Below are positions 46,404-57,285 of a stretch of DNA of 64,000 nt, one piece after another. Each line of letters starts with the position of its first letter. Position 1 is the first letter of the stretch. The notes beneath the pieces were generated by a model. The model was not told the origin of the DNA, ran no database searches, and was given only the letters and a program-made list of their open reading frames with translations. Location: positions 53,625,798 to 53,689,797 of the forward strand of contig OX326957.1 in NCBI GenBank assembly GCA_946800325.1. The letters are read 5' to 3'. The stretch is from Luzula sylvatica. Lineage: Eukaryota; Streptophyta; Magnoliopsida; Poales; Juncaceae. Position numbers and translations under genes: made by a program.

Positions 46404-47702
46404 TTAAGACGGACGGTGAGGAGAAGGTGGAGCTTGCTCCTGATATTCATGGTGCGTTCCGAACCGGTTCTCAAGATGAACGTAAAGATCGGCAAATTGT
46501 CGATCCACGTTCTCAAGCATCCGTGCTTCAGATACACGAAACGCATCCTGCATTGCTCTTCCGTGTCGCTCCATGCGCTCATCTATTTCGTCGAACATCT
46601 CCTTCACATAGGCAAACCTCTTATCATCCCGTTCCGTTTGGGCATTTGAGGATTCCCCCCCCCCCCCCCACATTCCTCTTTCGTTTGGGAGCCGGTTCTT
46701 CACCGCTTTCATCGGTATTGGCTGGGTCGACGTTGTCCTCTTCCTCGTCCAAGGTGTTACCCTTCGTCCACCGGGTAGGATCGCGGGGAAGGTGATACGC
46801 CACCGCATCCTTTGCGGAGTCAATAATCCATCCTAGGATGCTCGGCGAATACCGATATCCAAAACGTCGGAGGTTTGCATCGGATGCGAGGTTGATTGGT
46901 GATTTCGGTCGAAAATCCCAATCGCTCTGTGGTATCTCAATCCCTTGGAGTTCCATCATACGGGCAATCAATGTTCCGTATGGTAAGGACGCGTTCTTAA
47001 TATCTTATGACTCATTACACTTTCCATGTGGCTTGTGATGAGAAAGGGCACGTGGATGGGTAGTTGATCCTTGTACCACATGCGATGCAAGAGTATAATA
47101 TCCCGATGTTCGAGATTTATCTTAAATTTTTCTGAGGGTGTGAGAATGTTATAACCGATGGCCCAGATAAACTGTTCATGGACGGCCAAGTGAGATGCCC
47201 CTTGCCCAGGTTTGATACCCGTGATGGCAGCTTCGATTCTCGCCTTGCGAGTGTCGTAGATTTTCTCTCCGTCGTCCCTGAGTCCGAGCAAGACATTCAA
47301 GTTTTTGATAGAGATTTCGACATCTTCACCGAGGATGTATGACGTTACCATTTCTTTGTCACGGTGGAATTCAGCGTTTGCGTAAAATAGTCGCGTGATT
47401 ACATCATACGATTTGTCGTTTAGGCATGCTAGATTCGCGAATCCCCATTGACGTTCGATTTCCTCGACTTTGTCGAGGAGGTGATGTATGTTTGGCGGAA
47501 AATCGTAGTAGTAGCATGGTGCAATTGGTCTCTTCGATACCCATTCATGGAAGAGGATACCAACCTCCGGAGTTCGAAACAGATGCTCGTTGTTTGGGTC
47601 AGAGAAATCGTATTCACTTTGAATGCGTTCTTCAAGAGTAGGCTTCTTGGCCGCTTGCTTCATTCTTCGTCGAGCGTTCGAACTCTCGCCTACTCTCACC
47701 AT
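46404..47702 (-). pseudogene. Plant-transposon-type ORF (Transposase_32-like), frameshifted
   Basis: Begins MVRVGESSNARRRMKQAAKK at 47702. It resembles the plant family called putative plant transposon protein (Pfam Transposase_32) by segments such as FHEWVSKRPIAPCYYYDF, RLFYANAEF and LPYGTLIARMMELQGIEIP; the ORF at 58717-61173 is a relative. The biochemical role of this family is unknown to me. Two frame breaks: a 1-nt indel near 46995-47003, and a C15 tract at 46655-46669, after which the first frame resumes with a charged, probably helical tail (VKEMFDEIDERMERHGR). The poly-C break could be replication slippage or a sequencing error. Upstream is a (GA)n tract (47724-47757) and then a dyad array. 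The alternative start at 47831 gives a low-complexity Leu-Ser leader and is unlikely. Confidence 0.75.
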
Positions 47703-47721
47703 GTTGAAGTTTTTAGTTTTT

Positions 47722-47760
<39 letters not shown>

Positions 47761-47907
47761 GTTTTGGAAGAGAAACAAGGAGAGAGAATGAAGGGGGGGG
47801 CTAAGTAACTCTCCAAATCGTGTCCCTTCAAATCACGCCGTAAGGGAAAAAGGGACCATCACATCCATTGAATGCAGTCGGTTGCGTGTAGATGAAGAGT
47901 TATTACG

Positions 47908-48375
47908 ACGAGTCCGTTCGAACGCACTTCTATGTGCGTTTGAACGCATTCATGTCTGAGAAGAGGCGCTATTTTGGGATTTTAAGTTGTATCTGGGAAG
48001 TTGTTAAGTCCGTTCGAACGGACTCCTATGTGCGTTCGAACGCACACACAACTGAGAAGAGGCGCCAGAATATGAAACGGCGTGAGTGTAAGGGTTCGAA
48101 GTAGGTTCGCTGAATGAGGCATGTGCGTTCGAACGCATTAGTTGTTCGTTCGAATGCACTGAACACAGTTGACACTAAGAGTCGGCGCCAAAGTATGAAC
48201 CGGCGCCATAATCCTATAATTCATTTTTCTGTTCGGAACGCACTCAATTGTACGTTCGAACGCACTTGCTCCTGTTACGAATACGAAAAGGCGCCATAAT
48301 TTGAATGCATTGGTGACCATCCTATATTCCATTTATCCGTTCCGAACGCACTGTTTGTTCGTTCGAACGTACTTG
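47908..48375. repeat. Internal dyad array between gag and the second ORF
   Basis: About five pairs (GTCCGTTCGAACGGAC, GTGCGTTCGAACGCAC and variants), 21-22 bp centre to centre. The pairs are separated by a repeated word near AAGAGGCGCCA/GGCGCCATAAT. Position: downstream of gag, directly upstream of the second ORF. Confidence 0.82.
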
Positions 48376-48652
48376 ATACTTTTTGATTTTCTCTAAACGT
48401 GACGTCTCCTCCCTTGAATGATTTCTATAGATTTAACTATCTCTCGATCTCAGATCATGTGTCTAGTACAACAACTATCTAGACACTACTTTGATGACTT
48501 TGTTTTGGAAGTTGAACCCATTTATAAGAAATTCATACTAGTTCAACCGAAAGATAGAAATTAAACTAAAATGAATCCTTATTTACTATACTCCCCCTAA
48601 ATAGTCGGCTTAAGGTAAGGTGTATTAGGGAGTATAGTGTTTCATTTAAGGC

Positions 48653-51007
48653 TTATGCCCTAGGGGGTCCTATCCCGTAAGAGGTAGAAGGACCCATTGA
48701 GTGACGATCCTTGCGCATCCATATTGAGTTTGATTTCAATTTTGGATTGCGAAGATCACAACCGTTTGAGACATGACCAATTTTGCAACAATAGTTACAA
48801 AATGCTACGGTGGGCTTATTTGTGGGTGTGGTACTCTTCACAAAATAGTCCGAGAGTTGATTCGGATTACTTCTCTTAGAAGTTATCAATTTTGGCATTT
48901 GATAAAAGTTATTTGATTTAAATTTATTTTGCTTAAAATTATTTTTTTTAAATTGTTTATGTGTGTTGGTGAAATGTTTGGGAGGCCCTTGTTGATATGA
49001 AGCTTCGGTGTAGTTTGTCACTTCATAGAAATACCCATTTGGTCCCCTTTTGAACAAACAATCGGTTCTTCCCAAATTAGTATGCCTAGGTTGTGAATTT
49101 TGTGTAAAATGATTGTTCCTATAATTATTATTGACACGTTTAGGTTGTTCATTTTTAGCATATTTACCTTTGTTGTAGTCATGGTACATGAAAACATTTC
49201 CATGACTACTTACTTTATTGTTTTCCCATTTAGATTTTTGATTTTGAGATATTGAAAAATCGGGTTTATTACCGTTATTTTTCTTATATCCTAAACCGGA
49301 TTTGTCATTTGGCTTTTGTCCTATCAATGACGATCTTAAAACATCATCCAATGAAGGAGGACTCAATGCAATAGTTGCACATGCCTTCTTCAAGGATTCA
49401 TTTTCAACTTTAAGAGTTTGAATTTCGACTTTTAAATGAGAAATCTCACCTTTTAGGGTTTGACACTCACACTTTGAAAAACCTTTAAATTCATTTATTT
49501 GAGTTTTATATGCCAAAATGGATAGCTCAAGAGAGGCTACCTTATCCTTGAGAGCTTGTGTTGGGCTCTCAAGTTTACCCTCATTTAGTTGAGAGTTCCC
49601 TTCATCTCTAAGAAACTCGTCACAAGAGTCGAGTTCTAGTTTGAATGCGGGAGAAAATTTAGATTTATGTATTGATTCTATGTCAAGCAAAGAGTATGTA
49701 CGTACCTCATGACATTGGTCATGTGTTGAGCTGGTATTTGGAGTGGATGGTTCCGAGTCCACAACCATGGGCGTGTGATGTGTAGTAGTTAGACCTCGTT
49801 CAATACGAAGAGATTTGATGGCCGCTTCCACTGCGCTCATTAGTGGAGGATCGATCCTTACCATGAGTGCAAGGTTTGCGGTGTGTCGACTTGACGGACC
49901 ATCCGGGTCGGATGATGAGCTTGATCCGTCCGTTTCTCCCCACCTACACTCGACGTTAGCTTTATATGCCTTTTTCTTATTGATTTCTTTACCTTTGTAG
50001 TTTTGACGATTTTCTCGCCCCTTGTCCTCGTATCTTCTTTCGTATCGGGGCTCTCGCCTTTCCCGATCCTTGTGGTCCTCATCCTTTTTGATCCACCTCG
50101 AATTTTCCGGATGGAGAGTCCAACATGACTCCATCATGTGTCCAATTTTCTTGCACCAAAAGCAATGGAGCTTTAGCCCCTTTTGTTTCCGATTCTCGTT
50201 GAATCGCTTCTCGTCCCTTTGCCACTCTAAGAGTCGCAACGTGAGATCATCCATTTCATTGTCGTCATTGCTTGCATTCACGGCGGGCAAAGCTACGGTT
50301 TTGGAGTGAGGAGAGGGCATGTAGATTCCTTGTTCTTCATCGAGTTGCTTGAGTCGAATCTCGAAATTTCGGAATTGACTTACCAATTCTTCAGGCGTGA
50401 GGTCTTGTGAAGCTACCGCTGTACCTAAAGCTACACGTAAAGATTCCCAACTACGGGGCATAGATTGAAGTAATCTAGCAATAATTCTATCATCAGTAAG
50501 AGGTGCATTTTGGGTGGCATATCGGGTTTTTAGTACATTAATTTTTGCCCAGATTTTATCAACGGACTCTCCCTCAATCATTCGAAGATTGTTGAATTCT
50601 TGTTCAAGTCCGATGATATTAGTTCTTCTCATTTGAGATGTACCCTCGTATCTCTCATTGAGCATACGCCACATTTCATATGAGTTTTCACAATGATCAA
50701 CTAGCGATCCGATAGAACTAATTACGTTGTTCAGTATTAAGTTTTGAGCGTAAATGTCATTAGTTCTATCTTCCCTAGTTTGATCAGGGTAGGTTACATT
50801 TCCGTCCGTGTCAACCTCTTGGGCCAAGACAAAGCCTCGTAACACTACCTTGTCAAGTCCTTGGAGAGCGAATGTATTTAGCATGCATTTCTTCCAAGAA
50901 CTCCAATTGGTTCCATCTAATTCACGTGAGTTTGATATATTTGATTTGGGTACGGTATTTCTCGGATTTATCGATGAGTTTTGTACAATAGGATTAATTT
51001 CGGCCAT
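48653..51007 (-). CDS. Copia-type Gag, intact, 784 residues
   Basis: Starts MAEINPIVQN at 51007, 50 bp past the PBS. N-terminal Gag region (UBN2-like) about residues 30-230; CCHC knuckle 282-295 (C282, C285, H290, C295); Lys/Arg-rich 300-350; Ser/Thr-rich linker to 440; predicted coiled coil 483-543 with leucine heptads; second CCHC knuckle 737-750 (C737, C740, H745, C750). Two knuckles plus a coiled coil and unusual length suggest the SIRE/Maximus-type copia gags, in which protease follows the second knuckle. Here the ORF stops 34 residues after it and no protease follows. Role: nucleocapsid and RNA packaging. Intactness implies selection on it or very recent origin. Confidence 0.9.
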   Translation of the reverse strand: MAEINPIVQNSSINPRNTVPKSNISNSRELDGTNWSSWKKCMLNTFALQGLDKVVLRGFVLAQEVDTDGNVTYPDQTREDRTNDIYAQNLILNNVISSIGSLVDHCENSYEMWRMLNERYEGTSQMRRTNIIGLEQEFNNLRMIEGESVDKIWAKINVLKTRYATQNAPLTDDRIIARLLQSMPRSWESLRVALGTAVASQDLTPEELVSQFRNFEIRLKQLDEEQGIYMPSPHSKTVALPAVNASNDDNEMDDLTLRLLEWQRDEKRFNENRKQKGLKLHCFWCKKIGHMMESCWTLHPENSRWIKKDEDHKDRERREPRYERRYEDKGRENRQNYKGKEINKKKAYKANVECRWGETDGSSSSSDPDGPSSRHTANLALMVRIDPPLMSAVEAAIKSLRIERGLTTTHHTPMVVDSEPSTPNTSSTHDQCHEVRTYSLLDIESIHKSKFSPAFKLELDSCDEFLRDEGNSQLNEGKLESPTQALKDKVASLELSILAYKTQINEFKGFSKCECQTLKGEISHLKVEIQTLKVENESLKKACATIALSPPSLDDVLRSSLIGQKPNDKSGLGYKKNNGNKPDFSISQNQKSKWENNKVSSHGNVFMYHDYNKGKYAKNEQPKRVNNNYRNNHFTQNSQPRHTNLGRTDCLFKRGPNGYFYEVTNYTEASYQQGPPKHFTNTHKQFKKNNFKQNKFKSNNFYQMPKLITSKRSNPNQLSDYFVKSTTPTNKPTVAFCNYCCKIGHVSNGCDLRNPKLKSNSIWMRKDRHSMGPSTSYGIGPPRA

Positions 51008-51055
51008 TTGATCGTTAAGTACAAGTTATCCCTAATACTCAAAGAGATGGTTAGT

Positions 51056-51073
51056 ACCTTGCTCTGATACCAA
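51056..51073 (-). other. Primer binding site, tRNA-iMet type
   Basis: Minus strand ATTGGTATCAGAGCAAGG directly after the LTR. Confidence 0.9.
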
Positions 51074-51074
51074 T

Positions 51075-52481
51075 TGTTGGTTAATTCTAACCTAGAGGGG
51101 GGTAAATTTGGCAATCTAACTTACACTTAGTTTAGATTTAAACCTAATTTACGGTGCGGAATAAATAATAATTTAGATGATAAAGATGATACCGTACAAA
51201 CACTTTGACACAAGATGTTTGTTTACGAAGTTCGGTAGGTGGTTGCTTTGTAGCTTTAACTCACCCTTTACTCGCTTAATTGACCGACTCAATTATTTGC
51301 GAGTACCTACGTCTCCGGGAATGCCTTGTGCCTCTTTTTGGCTTTCGATTGAATTCCAACTCAACTCGATTACAAGGATTTGCCTAGATCGATTTACACG
51401 CTTCTATCGATCTATAGCTTAGGCTCTTTACAATTTGTTGCACTAGCCTATTACACTTTTTCACTAATCGAGCTACAACGTGATCGGTCACGTGAGTGGG
51501 ATACGATTAGTGGAGAATATCGAAAGTAGATCAACGATCTAAAGAGGTTTCTCAAGCTATCAATGGATATAGATAATCACAGCTTAGGGTTTCTCTCTTT
51601 TTACGTTTGAATGTTTGAAAGTGAAGAGGTGAGCGATAGAGACCCATGAAGGATTCTATTTATACTCTCTATAGAAATCCTTCAGAAAACTTGTAGTGCG
51701 TTCGAACGCATACAGTCCGTTCAGAACGCACTTGTAGTTTGCACTAGCCGTTTCAAAATAACGTGCAAGTACATCTTGGGTCCGTTCGAACGAACAATGT
51801 CCGTTCGTAACGGACTCAATTATACATAGCATTTTGCGTTCACAGGAACAAGAGTCCGTTCAACGCACTGAAAAGTGGGTGAACGGATTCCAGGTTGTCC
51901 GTTCGAACTCACATGTGTGTTCGTTCGAACGCACACATCCCTGTGACATTTTTCCGTTCACAGGAAGGATTGTCCGTTCAACGCACTCAGAAGGTGGGTG
52001 AACGGATTTTAATTGTCCGTTCGAACGGACATGATTATTCGTTCGAACGCACACATCCCTGTGACACGTTTGGTTCTAATCAAGGTTTAAAGTTTTGATA
52101 TGTGGCAAGTCCGTTCTGAACGGACTTTGAGTTCGTTCAGAACGCACTTCCTGCTTGACTGAACTCTTTGTTATTTTGAACATGATTTTACTTGAGTTCT
52201 ACTAGGTTTGTACCTATGGTTTATTTGTGGCGTATCCCACTCACGGAAGGCTTCAACATCTTGAGTCTTGATGTATTCCAATGGCCTTCCTTGTGTTCTT
52301 CTTTTCTTGTTTATCTTGAGACTTCATGTCCTGATTCTTGATGTAATCCAATGAAATCCTCCTTCACAAGTCCTCCTTCATCTTCGTATCGTACCTATGT
52401 TATCCTGCACTTTTCTGGATGTATACATTAGTAATGACAGTGTTTTGAAATAATCAAACTATTAGGAAATTTGAACCAACA
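51075..52481 (-). repeat. 5' LTR, lineage I, 1407 bp
   Basis: Pair of 44378-45786. TATA box at 51664-51656, dyad array at 51696-52147 (same 452 bp span as in the 3' LTR). One visible difference turns a GGAC arm into GAAC within a dyad. Confidence 0.93.
51696..52147. promoter_or_regulatory. Dyad array in U3 of the 5' LTR
   Basis: Same arrangement as 45001-45452. As this LTR drives element transcription, it is the functional copy of the promoter region. Confidence 0.85.
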
Positions 52482-52491
52482 ATTATTTCCT

Positions 52492-52758
52492 TCAATCTCA
52501 TTACACACGACTCCTTCGAACGAACGGAATTCCATTCGTTCAAACGGAAGAGTTATTGTATGAATTACTTGTATAATCTTATAATACAAGCTTAGATTAT
52601 ATTCCGTTCGAACGGATGAACACTTCATTCGAACGGAAGAACTTATGTTCGCTACTTGTGTACAATCTCATGGTATACTTAATTCTTCCCACAAACGTGT
52701 ACGTTCGTTTATCGTTATATGTACATTTTTCAATTGGTTCTAAGCTGTAATTTCTTCA
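52492..52758 (-). mobile_element. Lineage II LTR start fragment
   Basis: Minus strand begins TGAAGAAATTACAGC at 52758. Dyads CCGTTCGAACGG and decayed forms lie at 52513-52645. Cut off on the left, next to the LTR element inserted at 52481. Confidence 0.7.
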
Positions 52759-55200
52759 GCCTCCCATTCAGTTCGGGATTCAACTAAAATGCACCAATGC
52801 ATAATATGCATCAATCTAGAGAACTAAGCCCGACATAATAATACAACTCGTTGTGTGACCGTGTATGTTTGTATAACAATGGCCGTAAGCTTATGCCTAA
52901 GCCTTACAAGCTCATGAGCGGGATCTAGTCACTCCATCATAGCTATCCATGTTAAAACGAAGAATGATTGTGATCATTGTACTCAAATAGCGGTTACTAC
53001 TTCTCTTGTTAGCGATATACGTCAATCAAAAGTCACGGTGATAGTCATCATTATATTTTGATTGACTATACTTATTTTCGATAAGTAACCGAATTAACAA
53101 ATTCAATCAATATTAACTTTTAATATCATTGATCCTGGCCAGAGATTTCGTTAATCGATTCATCGAGAGGCCTAAAAGATATCTTTTCCAAACGGAAGAA
53201 TCAATTCCTATCTTGGTAAATCACATTAATTGCCGTGTTTCGTATAGCACCCAACAATAGTCGTTTCGACGTTCTTTTACAAACGGTTTAAACCACATTA
53301 AAGTACAACACTACATACGCAATCAATCAATGATCACCTCAAGTTTGAAGAACCAAATCTCTACTCGTTGCGAGTCCATCTTTAATGACTAAATCATGTC
53401 ATGGTTTCACAATTTTGGTCAAGTCCGATACGTATAACCTAATACATATCCATATTCCCGATTCGACAAGCAATTTTGTCATATAATTAGCAAAACATAA
53501 TTATATCATCGGCAAATATGCTAGTGTACATGTTTAGTCTATTATCATATAATATATATGTTTTTCTCGTAAGCATACTATTCATGACTAGGGACGGTTT
53601 AGAAATGCGACTTATAGTGTGACGATTTTACTTAACATAATCACGTATTATGTAAACGCTCATACAAGTCCAAATCAAGGTTCATGTAATCAAATTACAC
53701 AACCCGCACACATTTTTCATATAAGGTAATGCAAATAAAATTTGAAAAATTAAAATTTTGAAAATTTATTATTTTAGATCAAGAATTTGGGTTATACATC
53801 ATTTACAATTATAACCTATGAGGATTATCGTTGTAGATAACTAACTCATATATTCCTCCTCTAGGTATCTCAAACCTATAGTCTTTGCATGACGATTATT
53901 CTTAACTTGAGAAAGCGGTTTTGTAAATGGATCCTCTACGTTCTCGTAAGTGTCAATCTTATGAATGATCACATCTTTCCTTTTCAAAATATCACGCATC
54001 AAATAAAATTTTCTGAGTATGTGCTTGAGCAATGTGCGACCTCGGTTCCTTGACTTGTGTTATTGCTCCGTTATTGTCGCAATACACAACCACGAGATCT
54101 GATATACTCAGGACTACGCCGAGTTCGGTCACGAGTTTCTTGATCCAAGCAATTTTGTCATATAATTAGCAAAACATAATTATATCATCGGCAAATATGC
54201 TAGTGTACATGTTTAGTCTATTATCATATAATATATATGTTTTTCTCGTAAGCATACTATTCATGACTAGGGACGGTTTAGAAATGCGACTTATAGTGTG
54301 ACGATTTTACTTAACATAATCACGTATTATGTGGACGCTCATACAAGTCCAAATCAAGGTTCATGTAATCAAATTACACAACCCGCACACATTTTTCATA
54401 TAAGGTAATGCAAATAAAATTTAAAAAATTAAAATTTTGAAAATTTATTATTTTAGATCAAGAATTTGGGTTATACATCATTTACAATTATAACCTATGA
54501 GGACTATCGTTGTAGATAACTAACTCATATATTCCTCCTCTAGGTATCTCAAACCTATAGTCTTTGCATGACGATTATTCTTAACTTGAGAAAACGGTTT
54601 TGTAAATGGATCCGCTACGTTCTCGTAAGTGTCAATCTTATGAATGATCACATCTTTCCTTTTCAAAATATCACGTATCAAATAAAATTTTCTGAGTATG
54701 TGCTTGAGCAATGTGCGACCTCGGTTCCTTGACTTGTGTTATTGCTCCGTTATTGTCGCAATGCACAACCACGAGATCTGATATACTCGGGACTACGCCG
54801 AGTTCGGTCACGAGTTTCTTGATCCAACCTGTCTCCTTTGTGACTTCGGAAGCCGCAATATACTCCGTCTCCGTTGTAGAATTTTCCACCGTCGGTGGTT
54901 TGGAACTCTTTCATACAACCGCGTCTCCATTTAAGCAAAACATGTATCCATTTTGTGATCGAAAGTCGTGGATACATGTTTGGAAACTAGTGTCGGTATC
55001 ACCCTTTATTACTAATCCGTCCTCCACACCACCATATACGAGAAATTGATCCTTAGTCCTTAAGTACTTAAGGATGGTCTTAACGACTGTCCAATGCGTA
55101 TCCCAAGGATTCGATTGGTAGCGAGAAACGACGCTTAATGCGTACGACAAATCGGGCACGTACAAATCGGCACGTGTACACAATATTATCGAACGAGATC
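52759..55200 (-). pseudogene. Copia pol 3' part and non-coding tail, decayed
   Basis: PPT-like minus strand GAATGGGAGGC at 52769-52759. About 1.1 kb of non-coding tail follows, matching that of the 22018 element. Then RNase H: MENSTTETEYIAASE at 54889, and the tail motif DPFTKP in two copies (ORFs 53841-54032 and 54520-54711). Further upstream the RT/RNase H junction motif SRYQSNPWDTHW is near 55120-55080. Several frame breaks. Integrase and most of RT are absent; similarity stops near 55200. Confidence 0.8.
53467..54824. repeat. 679 bp direct tandem duplication
   Basis: 53467-54145 and 54146-54824 align without gaps that I noticed and with about ten substitutions. Copies begin CAAGCAATTTTG. 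At the outer end the sequence reads GATCCAAC, at the junction GATCCAAGC, so CAA is shared at the breakpoint. Confidence 0.9.
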
Positions 55201-55210
55201 TTAGGTCACG

Positions 55211-56587
55211 TGAATCCCGTATTTCCGTTGTATCATGTATGGTACATGAGTGAGGAAATTTCCAACAAAAAAAATATATTAACTCTGGGTGTCTTTTCTA
55301 ATGATTCTAATCATAACTCGTTCCTATATGGAACTGGACTAGAAGTGAAAAAAGAGACAAAACTAGGGATTTTTCTTGGGGAAGGTCAGTGCAAGTGAAC
55401 CATCATTTCGACTAGGATTTGTCGATCGTTTCCGAGAAAACTCCGTTCACGGTAAATTACGAGTAGAGATGATATTTGAAGAAATGTTTGTAGGTCATCA
55501 AGACTGGATTTTTAAAAAAATATCAATAAGCGAAAATAGCAAGACGGAATGTTAATGTGTCAATCCTACATTATTAACCGGTTTTGTGAAAACCGAGATA
55601 TAATTATGATTTTCTTATTTATGTACTTTTATAGTTTTATATGAAAACATTGGCCATAGGTGTAGGAAATCGATGTGTTCCGTTGCGAATGTGCCGTAAA
55701 GTAATGAGTGTTGATTTCCTAACAAATATGAACCACCAAAAAAAAACAAAATTAAGTGAATGTATTCGATTTTTTTTTTTGAAATTATAATTTACAAAAT
55801 ATTCATAATATTTGATGTCAGTTTATACGAGTATACATTACTGTTTAATATTTATATTTTTTAATTTTTTATTTGTATTCACATTTGATCATGTAATTTA
55901 ATTTGAAATTTTAACCAATTGAATATACTCGATCCAACGTGGATATAATGAATGATAATATGAACCTTTTTTTTTTAAACCTCATTTTTAAAAACACTTT
56001 AGATATTTGTTAATATAGTATATTATGTTTTTAATGAAAAATAAAATTTCATATTATTTTAATATTAATTGATAAATATATATTCGAGCTGTGTCTTAAA
56101 TATTCATTAATAGATAAATATTCAAAGTATCATTGATAAGAAACGTGTACGGCACTACGCAACAAAAGGTGAAGGCGGGTAGCGTAGAACTCTCCTCGTT
56201 AATTTACTTTCACTCCATTATATATGTAAATAAAAGATATATAACTGTTATATTAATAAAATACACAGCATGATTATTTAGGAGGGACAAACAATAAATT
56301 TTTCACTGTTATATTAATAAAATACATTGTATCACTATATAATTGTTCGACGAAAATTTGGGAGGAGGGGGGAGGGGACTGCCCTCCGCGGCGTAAATGA
56401 GAAAATAGGTAAGATAATGCATATTTACATTGTTAAAAGTTTTATTTCGCACACACAAAAAGCGCAATCATAAAGCAAGACGTTTCATGTTATCTTGTTA
56501 ATTGTCATATATAATCTAAATGGGTTATTAAAAATGAATAACGCGTATATAACTATTGCTGGGCATGATTAAACATCTAGGTGTATG
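55211..56587. other. Intergenic, nothing firmly recognised
   Basis: The plus ORF 55138-55398 begins in pol antisense and has no family resemblance. 56150-56400 ends in a G-rich GGAGGAGGGGGGAGGGG tract, possibly a worn MITE. Confidence 0.4.
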
Positions 56588-57285
56588 TAGAGGTGACAAT
56601 CGGACGGGTCGGATCATTTCGGATTCATATCGTTTCGGATTGCGGGTCATCGGGTCTTTCGGGTCGCGGGTCGTTCGGGTCGCGGGTCGTTCGGGTTGCG
56701 TGTTGTTCGGACTCGGGTCGTTTCAGTTTTCGGATCATTCTGTTCCGTGCCGTTTCGGTTTTCGGGTCATTTGGTTTCGGATCGTTTCGGTTTTCGGGTT
56801 ATTCGGATCTTGATTATTTTGATTTTCGGGTCATTCGGATTTCGCAAAATTTTGTTTCGAATAATTCAATTTTTCGAAAATTTAGTTTTCGGTTAATTCG
56901 AAATTATTTTATTGAATCCGAGACATTTTAACAATATTATATTGATTTTAACAATAATATATTAAATTTCGAAGCATCCAGGTCGAGAGTTTCGGCTCAT
57001 TCGGATCATGAGTTTCGGATCATCCGGGTTTCGGATCAGTTCGGGTTTCGGATTATTTGGATTTCGGATCATTCGAGTTCGGGTCGATTTCGATTCGGAT
57101 CATTCGGTTTCGGATCGATTGCGAGTTCGGTTCATTCAGTTTTGATTCGATTTCGGATTCGGATCGTTGACTTTTCAACATTTATCGATTCGGATCGTTG
57201 ACTTTTCAACATTCATCGGATTCGAATTCAGACGGATGGGATCAGATTTTCCGATCGGGTCATATTTTGCAAGCTCTAGCCTCTA
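56588..57285. mobile_element. hAT-like non-autonomous element, 698 bp
   Basis: Ends TAGAGGTGACAA and TTGCAAGCTCTAGCCTCTA; the outermost TAGAGG/CCTCTA are inverted. The flanking octamers GGTGTATG and GGTGCGTG match at six of eight positions. The body is built of degenerate TCGGGTCATTCGG-like words. ORFs inside (Gly/Ser/Phe-rich) are read-through. Confidence 0.65.

Larger units (their letters stand above)
44378..52481 (-). mobile_element. Complete non-autonomous LTR element with gag plus foreign ORF, 8104 bp
   Basis: LTRs 44378-45786 and 51075-52481; target duplication ATTAT perfect (44373-44377, 52482-52486). PBS and PPT are both intact. The internal region encodes a complete gag (48653-51007) and then, where pol belongs, an unrelated plant-transposon-type ORF (46404-47702). 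No protease, integrase, RT or RNase H is visible on either strand. I found about ten differences between the LTRs, so insertion is recent. It fits the class described as TR-GAG: terminal repeats plus gag, moved by a partner's pol. Confidence 0.93.

Noticed and set aside
48697..48879. Plus-strand ORFs opposite gag (also 49815-50309, 50808-51011)
   Set aside because: Antisense shadows of the intact gag.
52482..52492. LTR start TGAAGGAAAT at the right edge of the 44378 element
   Set aside because: The neighbouring sequence has no LTR match on the other side of the insertion and only a weak purine tract, so a second LTR boundary is not supported.
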